A stretch of DNA of 64,000 nucleotides from Kofleriaceae bacterium (GCA_018057825.1 JAGPCY010000036.1:5261-69260); one strand, 5' to 3'. Counted from the first letter of the stretch, positions 17,901 to 26,147 are shown. The notes: generated from the sequence alone by a model not told the origin. A program made the numbers and translations.

Positions 17901-18954
17901 GCTCGTGTGACATGATCTCGATCAGCGGGAGCCAGTGGCGTTCTCCAGGCGGGACGTCGATGTGGACTAGAGCACGGACCTGCAAGGTGCGGATGTGGCT
18001 GGCTAGTGCATCTGCGATTCGCTGGGCATGGCTTGCGTCAACAATCCTGCGGATGCTAAATCTAGCCGCCGTTGGTGTGTGCTCTTCGAGGTAGCGAAGG
18101 GCGAGCGTGGTCTTCCCTTGGCCGGAGGCGCCGTGAACGATGACTGTGCGCTCTTTGGCGAACGCTGCGACAATGGAGGCGAGCTTGTCGGGCCTGGGGA
18201 GGTCTGCGTTTGCAAGAATGTGCTCACGACGCGCAGCGATGCCTGCGGCGAACTCGCGATGGAGCTCGTCGCGGTTGAGTGGCAAGTCGCTGGACAGGAG
18301 GGGGAAGACGGATGTGAACCACTCATGGTTCGCCGTTGCGGCGTTAGAGAGATACGCGCCGATGGTAGCGATGTGACGCAGGAGCTGTGTTCGCGTGATC
18401 CTTTCTTGACCCTCGGAGAGTCTCGAGAGCCAAGCGCACAGCAACTCGCAGGTCTGTTTGGGGTCGATGGCGGCTGGCGTGTTTCGAAGGAAAGCAAGGA
18501 CGTTCGCCTCCACGGCGCCCTCGGTGACGGTCGATAGCGCGACCTGGTGAACGAGGATATCAATGTCGGCTACGCCCAGCGTTGCAGCGAGCGCGCCACG
18601 TTCTCTGCCGTCGCCGCGCCAGACGTCATGGAGCTTGGGCCCAAAGCCTGAGTAGCTGGCGACCGTGATGCGCAGCCTTGGATGTCTCGCAAGGGCGCGC
18701 AAGGTTCGGTGAAAGAAGCCATCGGTGTCGGTGCTTAGCGCGTATGGCGTGAGGGGCTCTTGCTTGGCCTTGATCTGTACGAGCTCGAATGTCTCGCCGT
18801 CTGATGTCTCGAACGCTGCGTCTTCAAGCGTCTCAAGCCGGACTGCGTCGATGTGCGCATCGCGGAGAAGGCGTTCGAGCACATAGAGCATCTGCAGGCG
18901 ATAGCCCCGAAGGGCTGCTGGACCGCCTGGGGCAATACGAGTCGGGTTGGCCAT
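14974..18954 (-). CDS. Cap4-like nuclease / STAND NTPase, probable anti-phage defence sensor (Avs-like)
   Basis: 1326 residues. The N-terminus is a PD-(D/E)XK-type domain of Cap4/DUF4297 character: GYRLQ near 17-21, E41 and E44-D45 in LETLEDA, then Q60-x-K62 in ELVQIKAK. A STAND-type P-loop NTPase follows: Walker A GASGQGKT at 275-282, Walker B LVHID at 329-333 and the arginine-bearing RDEDW at 361-365. The remaining ~900 residues are helical with no recognised repeat and would be the target sensor. Known Avs and Cap4 proteins cut DNA after sensing phage proteins or nucleotides; that role here is inference. It is a single gene. A sampled line (16561-16620) is 60% GC against ~75% in neighbours, and codon use is visibly more AT-rich, so it was probably acquired horizontally. 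ATG at 18954 chosen as the only ATG before the conserved N-terminus. Confidence 0.75.
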   Translation of the reverse strand: MANPTRIAPGGPAALRGYRLQMLYVLERLLRDAHIDAVRLETLEDAAFETSDGETFELVQIKAKQEPLTPYALSTDTDGFFHRTLRALARHPRLRITVASYSGFGPKLHDVWRGDGRERGALAATLGVADIDILVHQVALSTVTEGAVEANVLAFLRNTPAAIDPKQTCELLCAWLSRLSEGQERITRTQLLRHIATIGAYLSNAATANHEWFTSVFPLLSSDLPLNRDELHREFAAGIAARREHILANADLPRPDKLASIVAAFAKERTVIVHGASGQGKTTLALRYLEEHTPTAARFSIRRIVDASHAQRIADALASHIRTLQVRALVHIDVPPGERHWLPLIEIMSHEPLAHTLVTIRDEDWNAVRALLIQVAAATLPLNLDETEARSLFDSMAQRGVARYPNFTEAWRVFGGAGPLLEFTFLVSQHKTLAMRLDEQVQRLVREQSAEESLFLQAIVCAGAYGARLELTALARACGLTAPRLTLRRLQDEYLVRAADDDLVEGLHPVRSAHLVQLMSDPLFAPWERAAALAVETVADGDTETLLLGLFIGHTDFVESACERVLQRRLSTWRGIGGALRALLWLDLRVHLEANAGVLAEGDQFGMFGVGLLLSHAFGTDSDSTAEPLLELFALFGGGAAGRARGVELLAKAPPPIAFTKARTLVSRIEGVRDPKNEEDWLSLAEYAYWCKEWELAPRLPAPLDLALATRLPIGSAALVFHSLHRLAPDSPDLERMRQALIVFFARTHDVLSISEDGELITVHFILPIGDPDPGAAHRLTLERIRIAVLLHPGRTRVGSKGYGMLRLIPEYDDTHKTGIKYTDFPAPWRDRMNRALQQIRLWPKRTPDWPEFRRDIVARINIARQSLLHAKSQIQAHFRRESHESTAPLVHAARRLRERIHLPRVAVDPWGFRDTEDRGDRTATTTAEKGPRATEALFVEIANKYFQTLAGFLESADRALAYGTARLMGHASVEAFAKQEKLDKEPGQANVQIVELVRLHSRFMHVCQQTLRTVESAHETLPDFEIQQLVELHHAWHFFVHEMKTRETEPTKAAIRRFEDWTKQRVRALTKQARRQLPAGSEIELRPLLDRVDDRHGLWAVLRVPSFSAVDKALADFIGILRGDTRGRQSPISKAVYSTIWAHFHIVICVAGRPLNSGVRLHSLTLMTGGQAAFPNVMPTEVATETLRALGLPEVALPQRIGNLRAAVQAVAEIRLHVYRDHDVLTYQGPYWIDVYDGYRHRWWSAVAALATKVREVLDGDRGLEALGIHHQLDEGLASARALLSRCADAAEVDDELLENIDDIADLLNTLLAAAWLAEEARESQ

Positions 18955-19704
18955 TTGATGTACGTCTTGTCATGCGAGGTTGCGAAGGCTGGGCTGGTCG
19001 ATCGCCGACGGCGCTCCGCCGCGGACTCGATCGGCGGCCGATTCCTCTATGGAAATCCGTTGATACTATTCTTCGAGGTCTAAGGACGGGTAGCAACCTC
19101 TCGGCGAACCCTCCGGGATCGCGTCGCAGAATCGGTAGTACGTCCGGGCTGCGGGTCGGCGGGATTGGCCCGGCCAGAGGCGCAGCCGCCCAGCCGGCCA
19201 AGGGGCGCTGGGCGGGTCGGGTGAACAGGCTGGGGCGAGGATGGGTTGGCGCTTCAGCGCGCTAGTGACGCGACGCGCGCGTCGAAAGGGCGCCTCGAAC
19301 CGGAGGCGGACCTGGGGCGACGTGGTGTGTCACCGCGGCGCGAGCGAGGGCACTAAGTTCTCCGGGCGGGTCTCAGGGGCCATCAAGCGACGACAGCATC
19401 TACCTGGAGGCGATGGTGATCGTGCGATTCTGGACCAGCGGCTACGGCCGAATCTGGCAAGACGCGGGGACCGGGACGTGCTGCCTGCAGCAACGCGGTG
19501 ATGCCGTCATCCGACCAACGTCTCGCCGGCGACCGACTTGACCTGGCCATGCAGCGAGCGATGCACCCTCCCGACGTCGACCGGCGTCCCACCTCAACCG
19601 GCGTCCCGTCGGCGCGGCCAGCCAGCCTCACCACCAGCTCGGGTCGAGGGATTCATGCCGCCTCTTGGTAAGCGGCAGCTCGACGAACGGCGCGCGCCTC
19701 GCGC
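18955..19704 (+). other. Gene-poor flank of the defence island (~750 bp)
   Basis: No convincing gene on either strand. GC near 18955-19100 is low, like the island, then rises. Short open frames at 19241-19501 (+) and 19383-19634 (-) have atypical composition and no recognisable motif. One short minus-strand frame reads PVDVGRVHRSLHGQVKS before a stop and could be the end of a decayed gene. No terminal inverted repeat, tRNA or transposase is visible. Confidence 0.4.
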
Positions 19705-19810
19705 GAGACCGAGGCGGAGACCGAGGCCGAGACCGAGACGGAGACCGAGACCGAGGCGGAGACCGAGACCGAGACCGAGTCCGAGACGGAGACCGAGTCC
19801 GAGGCCGAGT
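19705..19810 (+). repeat. (GAGACC)n hexanucleotide tract, copy B
   Basis: About seventeen imperfect hexamers (GAGACC, GAGGCG, GAGTCC, GAGACG). It ends at the stop codon of the minus-strand gene at 19810. Confidence 0.9.
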
Positions 19811-20148
19811 TAGTTGATCGAGGTCTCGAGGCGGAGGATCGTGCCGTGGACGTCGCCGGTGGCGGGATCGACCTCGGGGTCGAGGAAGATCCGGGTGACG
19901 TCCTTGCCGCGCAGGCCGGCCAGGAACTCCGGGGTGGCGACGGCGCTGGCGTCGAGGCCGATGGGCCAGAGCTGGTCGCCGACGCCGAGCGCGGTGGCGA
20001 AGGCGACGGCGGCCTCGTCGCTCGAGAAGAAGAATGAGTACGGCCGGCGGCACCACAGGTCGTCGCCGGTCGAGGTCAGGTGCCAGACCCGGGCCGGCAG
20101 CACGGCCAGGAGCTCGCCGCTGGCCAGGGGATGATCGGTCGTGGTCAT
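19810..20148 (-). CDS. Conserved-looking small protein, unknown function
   Basis: 112 residues from the ATG at 20148. It has no signal peptide and no membrane segment. It is rich in aromatic and aliphatic residues (LPARVWHLTSTGDDLWCRRPYS, FFFSSDEAAVAFATALG), compatible with a compact alpha/beta domain. I recognise no family. Codon use matches the neighbours, so it is probably a real cytoplasmic protein. It is divergent from the parvulin gene across 57 bp. Confidence 0.6.
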   Translation of the reverse strand: MTTTDHPLASGELLAVLPARVWHLTSTGDDLWCRRPYSFFFSSDEAAVAFATALGVGDQLWPIGLDASAVATPEFLAGLRGKDVTRIFLDPEVDPATGDVHGTILRLETSIN

Positions 20149-20205
20149 CGCGACACCGTGCCGGCGATCGCGCACCGGCGCAAGGGTCTGCTAGCTTCCG
20201 CGCAT

Positions 20206-20709
20206 ATGCGCTTCGCGATCGCTTTCGTCGTCGGCCTCGCGGCCGGTGGGGCCCTGGCCGGGTGTGGCCCGACCGGGATGACGGGCCCGACCATGAACAA
20301 CCGGGTGAGCGCCGGCGAGCTCGCGACCGAGTCGGTGGTGTCCAAGGACATCCTGCGCCGCGAGCCGCGGGTCAACCGCGCGATGGTCAAGCACGTGCTG
20401 GTGTCGTGGAAGGACAAGCTCGAGGGCAAACCCGGGGCCGACCCGCGCGCCCTCGAGCGCGGCAAGCGCGACGCCGAGCGGTTGATCCGCGACGTCTACA
20501 GCAAGGCCAAGGCCGGGACGCCCTTCGAGGAGCTGATGGCGACCTACTCGGAGGATCCCGGCAGCGCGGCCAGCGGCGAGGCCTACGAGGTCGCGCCGGA
20601 TGCCCAGCTCGTGATCGAGTTCCGCCAGCTCGGGCTGCGGCTCGACGTCGGCGAGTTCGGGATCGTCGAGTCGGACTACGGCTTCCACCTCATGACGCGG
20701 GTCGAGTGA
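20206..20709 (+). CDS. Parvulin-type peptidyl-prolyl isomerase lipoprotein
   Basis: 167 residues. Lipoprotein signal: FVVGLAAGGALAGC. The rotamase core starts at MVKHVLVSWKD (family h-x-HIL), continues with FEELMATYSEDPGSAASGE (family fe.lA..ySeDpgs...GG) and closes with FGIVESDYGFHLM (family ....FGYHii). It would assist folding in the periplasm, lipid-anchored like PrsA. Start at the ATG 8 nt after TAGCTT. It is coupled to the hydrolase gene by a TGATG overlap. Confidence 0.85.
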   Translation: MRFAIAFVVGLAAGGALAGCGPTGMTGPTMNNRVSAGELATESVVSKDILRREPRVNRAMVKHVLVSWKDKLEGKPGADPRALERGKRDAERLIRDVYSKAKAGTPFEELMATYSEDPGSAASGEAYEVAPDAQLVIEFRQLGLRLDVGEFGIVESDYGFHLMTRVE

Positions 20710-21479
20710 TGCGCGGCCCGGTCGCGCTGGCGGCGCTCGCGGTCGCGTGTGGCGGGGGTGGGCGGCGGGTCGAGGTGATCCCGGTGGTCGACGAGGTGGT
20801 CGAGGCCGGGCCGCGGCTGGCCGGCGAGGACGTGACCTGGCAGGGCGCCGACGGCGTCGCGTTGGCCGGGACCTACGCCGCGCCGTCGACGCCGACCGCG
20901 GCCTGCGTCCTGTTCGCGCACCAGCTCAGCTCGACGCGCGCCGAGTGGGCGCCGATCTTCGACGGGCTGCGCGGCCGCGCTCATCTGCTGGCGGTCGATC
21001 TGCGCGGCCACGGCGCGAGCGGTCCCGCGCCCGGCGCGTGGCGCGGCTTCGGCACCTCGGACTGGGAGGCGGTCGAGGGCGATCTGGCGGCGGCGCTCGA
21101 GGTCCTGGCGGCCCGCGGCGCCGGTCCGCGGTGCGCGGTGATCGGCGCGTCGATCGGCAGCTCGGCGGCGCTGCGCCTGGCCGGCGCGCGCCCCGATCGC
21201 ATCGGCGGCGTGGTCCTCCTGTCCCCCGGGCTGGCGTACCGCGGGCTGGCCACGCCCGACGCGGCGCGCGCGACCCGGGCGCCGGTCCTGATCATCCACA
21301 GCCAGGAGCGCGGCGCGGTCGACGCCGCCACCGCGCTGGCCGAGATCCTGCGCGCCAACCCCGGCGAGGTCGAGGTCATCGCCGACCCCGGGGCGGCGCA
21401 CGGCATGAAGATCGTCGCTGGTGACCCGGCGCTGATCGAGCGCGTGGTGGCCTTCCTCGCCGCCAACGCCGGGTCGTAG
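20709..21479 (+). CDS. Alpha/beta-hydrolase lipoprotein
   Basis: 256 residues. Lipobox LAVAC near residue 14. Alpha/beta-hydrolase features: oxyanion region FAHQLSSTRAEW, LAVDLRGHGASG, nucleophile elbow GASIGSSAA (G-x-S-x-G) and catalytic His in GAAHGMK; VLIIHSQERGAVDA contains the acid-turn region. It is most like dienelactone-hydrolase/BAAT-type lipases; the substrate is unknown. It is translated from the ATG inside the TGATG that ends the parvulin gene. Confidence 0.85.
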   Translation: MRGPVALAALAVACGGGGRRVEVIPVVDEVVEAGPRLAGEDVTWQGADGVALAGTYAAPSTPTAACVLFAHQLSSTRAEWAPIFDGLRGRAHLLAVDLRGHGASGPAPGAWRGFGTSDWEAVEGDLAAALEVLAARGAGPRCAVIGASIGSSAALRLAGARPDRIGGVVLLSPGLAYRGLATPDAARATRAPVLIIHSQERGAVDAATALAEILRANPGEVEVIADPGAAHGMKIVAGDPALIERVVAFLAANAGS

Positions 21480-21546
21480 TCGCCGCCGCGGGCGGGTCGC
21501 GATCGCCGCCGCGGGCGGGGCGCGATCGCCGCCGCGGGCGGGGCGG
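21480..21546 (+). repeat. 23-bp intergenic tandem repeat, three copies
   Basis: The unit begins TCGCCGCCGCGGGCGGG and ends in CGCGA. Copies start at 21480, 21503 and 21526, with one T/G difference. It occupies the whole gap before the promoter of the PilT-like gene, and the palindromic core could form hairpins. Confidence 0.85.
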
Positions 21547-21553
21547 GGCGGTG

Positions 21554-21559
21554 TATGAT
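21554..21559 (+). promoter_or_regulatory. -10-like TATGAT
   Basis: TATGAT (five of six consensus bases) ends 9 nt before the GTG at 21569. It argues against the in-frame GTG at 21551 as the start. Confidence 0.5.
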
Positions 21560-21568
21560 GGTCGGCCG

Positions 21569-23287
21569 GTGTCGCAGCTCAGCAAGCTGGTCGAGTTCCT
21601 CGGGCGCGACGAGGTGTCGGAGGTCGTGCTGGCGACCGGTCGCCCGGTGTCGGTCAAGGCCGACGGCGAGTACCGCCCGGTCAGCCGCGCGCCCCTGACC
21701 CTGGCCCAGCTCCACGCCCTGGTCGTCGACACGCCGCTGGCCGGGCTGGTCGACGATCGCGGCGCGGCCACGGTGACGATCGACGGTCGAGCGGTCGCGG
21801 TCGACGTCCAGGCCCGCGGCGACGATCGCGTGATCCGGCTGACCCGGGCTCGCGCTAAGGCCAAGACCGCGGCGCCGCGCGGCCGGCGCGCGACCAAGGC
21901 CAGCGTCGCGATCCCCCACGCGGCCGCGCCGGTCGATGCGCCGGTCGCCGGGCCGCCACCGCTCGCCGCGCCCTCGCCGATCGCTGCGCCGCCGCCGTTC
22001 GCGCCTGCGCCCTCGCCGCTCGCCGCGCCCCCGTCGTTCGCCGCCGCGCCGCCGGCCGCGCTGCCGGTCCCATCGGTGGCCGCGCCCGCCGCGGTCCTGC
22101 CGCCGGCCCTGTCCGTCGATCGCCCGCGGGTCCGGGTCAGCCAGGGCGACCCGGCCTTCGTCGCGCTGGTCCGCGCCGCGCGCGAGCGCCACGCCACCGA
22201 CCTCCACCTCGCCGCCGAACGCCCACCGATGGCGCGGCTCCTCGGCACGCTGGTGCCGGTCGGCGAGCCGCTGTCGGCCAGCGCGGTCGAGGCCATGCTG
22301 GGGCCGCTCCTCGCCGACGATCAGCGGGCCCAGCTCGCCAGCCGCGGCTACGTCGACACCGCCCTCGAGGTCACCGGCGCCGGTCGGCTGCGCGCCAACC
22401 TGTCGCGGGCCCGCGGCGGCTGGAAGGGCAGCTTCCGCTTGATCGCGACCGCGCCGCCGACCCTCGAGGACCTCGGGCTGCCGCGCGAGCTGGCCAAGAT
22501 CACGACCTACCACCAGGGCCTGGTCGTGATCGCCGGGCCCAACGGCCACGGCAAGACCACCACCCTGGCGGCGCTGATCGATCTGATCAACCGCACCAAG
22601 GCCCACCACATCCTCACGATCGAGGAGCCGGTCGAGATCCTGCACCCGCGCAAGAAGGCGGTGGTCTCGCAGCGCGAGGTCGGGCTGCACACCGTGAGCT
22701 TCGCCGCCGCGCTCAAGGCGTCGCTGCGCGAGGACCCCGACGTGATCGTGATCGGCGAGCTGCGCGATCGCGAGACCGTCGAGATCGCGCTGACCGCGGC
22801 CGAGACCGGTCACCTGGTGATGGCGACGATGTCGACGCCGTCGGCGGCCAAGACCCTCGATCGGCTGATCGACATGTTCCCGCCCGACGATCAGCAGCAG
22901 GTGCGCTCGAGCCTGGCGGCGGCGCTCAAGTTCGTCCTGGCCCAGCGCCTCCTGCCGACCGCCGACGGCGCCGGCGTGGTCGCCGCGGTCGAGCTCCTGA
23001 CCGGCGTCTTGCCGCTGGCCGCGCTCATCCGCGACAACAAGCTGTTCCAGGTCGCCAGCCTGCAGCAGCGCGGCCGGGCCTTCGGCATGATCCGCATGGA
23101 CGACTCGCTGGCCGAGCTGGTGCGGGCCGGCCGGATCTCCGAGGAGGTCGCGCTGCGCGCCGCCGACAGCAAGCGCGAGCTGGCCAACCTGCTGCACCCC
23201 GGCGCCGCGCCCCCACCGTCGTCGGCCGCCACCGGGCCCGGGCTCAAGCAGCGGTTCGGCGGGCTGTTCAAGAAGGGTGAGTCCTGA
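21569..23287 (+). CDS. PilT/PilB-superfamily secretion ATPase, divergent
   Basis: 572 residues. N-terminal domain (~1-95), then a Pro/Ala-rich linker (~105-180), then a PilT-like core. Walker A is GPNGHGKT at 323-330, the Asp-box is ILTIEEPVEILHP and Walker B is VIVIGELRDRETV. The His-box, normally ATxHTNSA, reads ATMSTPSA, so the His is lost; the Asp-box reads E-E where PilT has E-D. That suggests reduced or regulatory ATPase function. The core otherwise follows twitching-motility retraction ATPases. It overlaps the next PilT-like gene by 1 nt, so the products may form a heteromeric motor. Start GTG 21569 chosen from the TATGAT. Confidence 0.82.
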   Translation: MSQLSKLVEFLGRDEVSEVVLATGRPVSVKADGEYRPVSRAPLTLAQLHALVVDTPLAGLVDDRGAATVTIDGRAVAVDVQARGDDRVIRLTRARAKAKTAAPRGRRATKASVAIPHAAAPVDAPVAGPPPLAAPSPIAAPPPFAPAPSPLAAPPSFAAAPPAALPVPSVAAPAAVLPPALSVDRPRVRVSQGDPAFVALVRAARERHATDLHLAAERPPMARLLGTLVPVGEPLSASAVEAMLGPLLADDQRAQLASRGYVDTALEVTGAGRLRANLSRARGGWKGSFRLIATAPPTLEDLGLPRELAKITTYHQGLVVIAGPNGHGKTTTLAALIDLINRTKAHHILTIEEPVEILHPRKKAVVSQREVGLHTVSFAAALKASLREDPDVIVIGELRDRETVEIALTAAETGHLVMATMSTPSAAKTLDRLIDMFPPDDQQQVRSSLAAALKFVLAQRLLPTADGAGVVAAVELLTGVLPLAALIRDNKLFQVASLQQRGRAFGMIRMDDSLAELVRAGRISEEVALRAADSKRELANLLHPGAAPPPSSAATGPGLKQRFGGLFKKGES

Positions 23288-24381
23288 TGGCGGCGATCGA
23301 TCGGCTGTTCGAGCTCCTGCTCGGCCGCGGTGGCTCCGATCTCCACCTGTCGGCCGGCTACCCGCCGATGTTGCGGGTCAAGGGCGAGCTGGTGGCCGGC
23401 GCCGCCGAGGCCCTGACCGCCGCCGACATCGCCACCCTGACCCTCGAGATCTTGACCCCGGCGCAGCGCGCGCACTTCGCCGCCACCGGCGATCTCGACT
23501 TCGCCTACGCCTACCGCGATCGCGCGCGGTTCCGCGGCAACTACCTGCAGAAGACCACCGGCCCGGGCGCGGTGTTCCGCACGATCCCGTCGAAGATCTT
23601 GAGCCTCGACGACCTGGGCGCGCCGCCCGGCGTGCGCAAGCTGGCCGAGCTGACCGCCGGCCTGGTGCTGGTGACCGGGCCGACCGGCAGCGGCAAGTCG
23701 ACCACGCTGGCGGCGATGATCGATCAGATCAACCGCACCCGGCGCGGCCACATCCTGACGATCGAAGATCCGATCGAGTTCGTGCACCAGAGCCGGCAGT
23801 GCCTGGTCACGCACAAGGAGGTCGGGGTCGACGTGCCGTCGTTCCTCGACGCGATCCGCTCGGCCGGTCGCGAGAACGCCGACGTGATCCTGGTCGGCGA
23901 GCTGCGCGGCGCCGAGACCATGAAGCTGGCGCTCCAGCTCGCGTCGTTCGGCATCTTGATCCTCGCCACCGTCCACACCAACTCGGCGGCCGGCACGATC
24001 GATCGCTTCGTCAACGCCTTCCCGGCCGATCAGCAGCCGCAGATCCGCGGCCTCCTGGCCGACTCGCTGGCCGGCGTGGTCGCGCAGCAGCTCCTCCGGC
24101 GCGCCGACGGCGCCGGGCGGGTCGCGGCCCATGAGGTGTTGATCGGCAACCAGGCCCTGACCTCGCTCATCCGCGAGGGCAAGACCAACCAGCTCGGCAG
24201 CTTCATCATGTCGGGCCAGGCCGAAGGCATGCAGTCGATGGACGCGACCCTGGCCAAGCTGGTGTCGGGCGGCGAGGTCACGGCCAGCGACGCCCTCGAC
24301 AAGGCCCTCGACAAGGACAGCTTCGCCAAGCTGCCGTTCGTCGCCGCCGCGCTCGAGGGCGCCGAGTCACCGGCCGGGTAG
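23287..24381 (+). CDS. pilT: PilT/PilU-type type IV pilus retraction ATPase
   Basis: 364 residues, the normal PilT length. Motifs: GGSDLHLSAGYPPMLRV N-terminal PilT signature, Walker A GPTGSGKST at 131-139, Asp-box ILTIEDPIEFVHQS, Walker B VILVGELRGAETM and an intact His-box ATVHTNSAAGTIDR. It drives pilus retraction from the cytoplasmic face of the inner membrane. It directly follows a degenerate paralogue, and no pilus structural genes are in the window. The C-terminus overlaps the convergent monooxygenase gene by 15 nt. PilU is possible as an alternative. Confidence 0.88.
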   Translation: MAAIDRLFELLLGRGGSDLHLSAGYPPMLRVKGELVAGAAEALTAADIATLTLEILTPAQRAHFAATGDLDFAYAYRDRARFRGNYLQKTTGPGAVFRTIPSKILSLDDLGAPPGVRKLAELTAGLVLVTGPTGSGKSTTLAAMIDQINRTRRGHILTIEDPIEFVHQSRQCLVTHKEVGVDVPSFLDAIRSAGRENADVILVGELRGAETMKLALQLASFGILILATVHTNSAAGTIDRFVNAFPADQQPQIRGLLADSLAGVVAQQLLRRADGAGRVAAHEVLIGNQALTSLIREGKTNQLGSFIMSGQAEGMQSMDATLAKLVSGGEVTASDALDKALDKDSFAKLPFVAAALEGAESPAG

Positions 24382-25599
24382 CCGCGCCAGCGCGCGGTGA
24401 TCGAGGGGCCGCCGCAGGAACAGCCCGCGCTCGTGGCCGGCCATCGTGCGGACCATCAGGCGATGCATCGGGCCGAGGCGATCGGCCAGCGGCATGAGCC
24501 GATCGCGCAGGCCGCCGAGCAGCCGCGAGTTGGACTGAAACAGCGGCGTCAGGAGCCGCGACATGCGCTGGTAGTGGCGGAGGTGATGGCGGCGGGCCCG
24601 GCTGTAGGCGGCCAGGGCCTCGGGCAGCGCGCCGTGGTCGGCGAGCGCGTCGGCCAGCACCGCGGCGTCGACCAGGGCCAGGTTGGCGCCGTTGCCGAGC
24701 TGCGGGCTGGTGGCGTGGGCGGCGTCGCCGAGGAAGACCACGCGGTCGCCGTGCCACCGCCGCATGCGCACGTCGCGGTAGCGGGCCAGCACCACTTGAT
24801 CGAGGTCGACGATCTGATCGAGCACCGGCGCGCAGCGCGGATCGAAGCGCAGGACCTCGGCCTTCCACGCCGCCAGCCCGGCGGCGCGCCAGCGCGGGTA
24901 GGCGGCGACCTCGAGCGACCAGTACAGGCTGACCAGCGGGCGGTCGTCGGACGGGCCGCAGCCGGTCGGCAGGATGCCGTACATCCGGCGCGCGCCGTCG
25001 ACCACCTGGTGCAGCTCGTCGCGGAAGCTCGGGCCGGGATCGTCGGCGACGAACCACAGCGCGCCGAAGCCGAAGGCGCGGCTGGTCACCGGCACGCCGG
25101 CGCTGGCGTGGAGCTCGGAGATCGCGCCGTCGGCGACCACCACCAGCTCGTGGCGACCGCGCGGACCGTCGGGGCCGAGCGCGGTGACGCCAGTGGCGTC
25201 GCGGCGCAGCTCGGTGATCGCCGCGCCGGTGTGGACCGTGACCCCAGGCTCGGCGCGGACCGCGTCGTACAGCGTGACGAACAGCGTGCCGCGGTGGAGC
25301 CCGAGGCCGAACCACCGCGGGTCGACGTCGGCGTAGCGCAGATCGACCAACGTGCGCCCGGCGCGCCGCACCACGTGCAGGCGATCGATGCGGGCGGCGC
25401 GCGCCAGGATCGGGGCTAAGAGGCCGAGGCGGGCCAGCACCGCTTGCCCGGTCGGTTGCAGGCTGATGCCGGCGCCGACCGGCCCTGGCTCGGCGACCCG
25501 CTCGTAGACCGTGAGCCGATGGCCGGCGCGCGCCAGGAGCAGCGCCGCCGCGGCCCCGGCGGTGCCACAGCCGATCACCGCGACGTCGAGTGGCGTCAC
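24367..25599 (-). CDS. FAD-dependent monooxygenase (FAD_binding_3 / PHBH-like)
   Basis: 410 residues from GTG 25599. The Rossmann start is VAVIGCGTAGAAAALLLARAG (GxGxxG). ADG in LVVVADGAISELH is the second nucleotide motif. The GD motif is VVFLGDAAHATSPQLGNGANLA. It would hydroxylate an aromatic or polyketide-like substrate with NAD(P)H and O2. It is divergent from an SRPBCC protein over 60 bp; such pairs occur in aromatic polyketide tailoring, but no polyketide synthase is present apart from the ketosynthase 20 kb away. Confidence 0.85.
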   Translation of the reverse strand: MTPLDVAVIGCGTAGAAAALLLARAGHRLTVYERVAEPGPVGAGISLQPTGQAVLARLGLLAPILARAARIDRLHVVRRAGRTLVDLRYADVDPRWFGLGLHRGTLFVTLYDAVRAEPGVTVHTGAAITELRRDATGVTALGPDGPRGRHELVVVADGAISELHASAGVPVTSRAFGFGALWFVADDPGPSFRDELHQVVDGARRMYGILPTGCGPSDDRPLVSLYWSLEVAAYPRWRAAGLAAWKAEVLRFDPRCAPVLDQIVDLDQVVLARYRDVRMRRWHGDRVVFLGDAAHATSPQLGNGANLALVDAAVLADALADHGALPEALAAYSRARRHHLRHYQRMSRLLTPLFQSNSRLLGGLRDRLMPLADRLGPMHRLMVRTMAGHERGLFLRRPLDHRALARLPGR

Positions 25600-25646
25600 C
25601 GCGGCAGGATCGCACGACCGGTCGATCCGCGCGACCGGGCCGGGCG

Positions 25647-25652
25647 TAGACT
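25647..25652 (+). promoter_or_regulatory. -10-like TAGACT
   Basis: TAGACT ends 7 nt before the ATG at 25660. Confidence 0.45.
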
Positions 25653-25659
25653 GCGCGTG

Positions 25660-26139
25660 ATGAAGCCGCTGGCCCCGACCGACCTGGCCTACCTCGACAC
25701 CGCGCCGCTGCGGATCACCGCCTCGGCGACGATCGCGGCGCCGCCGGCCGCGGTGTTCGCCGCCCTGGCCGATCCGCCGGGCTGGGTGCGGTGGTTCCCG
25801 CTCATGCACCGCGCGGCCTGGACCTCGGGCGACGGCGGGGTCGGGGCCGAGCGCGAGGTCGCGCTCCGCGGCCTGGGCCGGTTCGCCGAGCGCATGATCG
25901 CGTGGGAGCCCGGCGCGCGGTTCGCGTTCACGATGATCGCGACCACCTCGCCGATGGCCCGGCAGATGGCCGAGGACTACCGGCTGACCGCGGTCGACGG
26001 CGGCACGCGCCTCGACTGGGTGATGGCGGTGACCCCGACCACCGTCGGCAAGCTGACCCGCCCGATCCTCGCAGCCCTGGTGCGGCGGTTGTTCCTGCGG
26101 GCCGGCCGACGCCTCGAACGCGTCGTCGCGACGCGGTAG
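25660..26139 (+). CDS. SRPBCC / polyketide-cyclase-like protein
   Basis: 159 residues. It follows the START-like pattern: ITASATIAAPPAAVFAALADPPGWVRWFP at the front, a beta-strand series with FAERMIAWEPGARFAFTMIA, DYRLTAVDGGTRLDWVMA and a long C-terminal helix of basic character. It binds hydrophobic ligands in a deep cavity; the ligand is unknown. It is separated from the next gene by 8 nt and divergent from the monooxygenase. Confidence 0.85.
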   Translation: MKPLAPTDLAYLDTAPLRITASATIAAPPAAVFAALADPPGWVRWFPLMHRAAWTSGDGGVGAEREVALRGLGRFAERMIAWEPGARFAFTMIATTSPMARQMAEDYRLTAVDGGTRLDWVMAVTPTTVGKLTRPILAALVRRLFLRAGRRLERVVATR

Positions 26140-26147
26140 GGTCCGGC

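Noticed and set aside
19383..19634. Short minus-strand open frame in the island flank
   Set aside because: It has no family motif, Arg/Ser-rich composition and no start signal; treated as non-coding.
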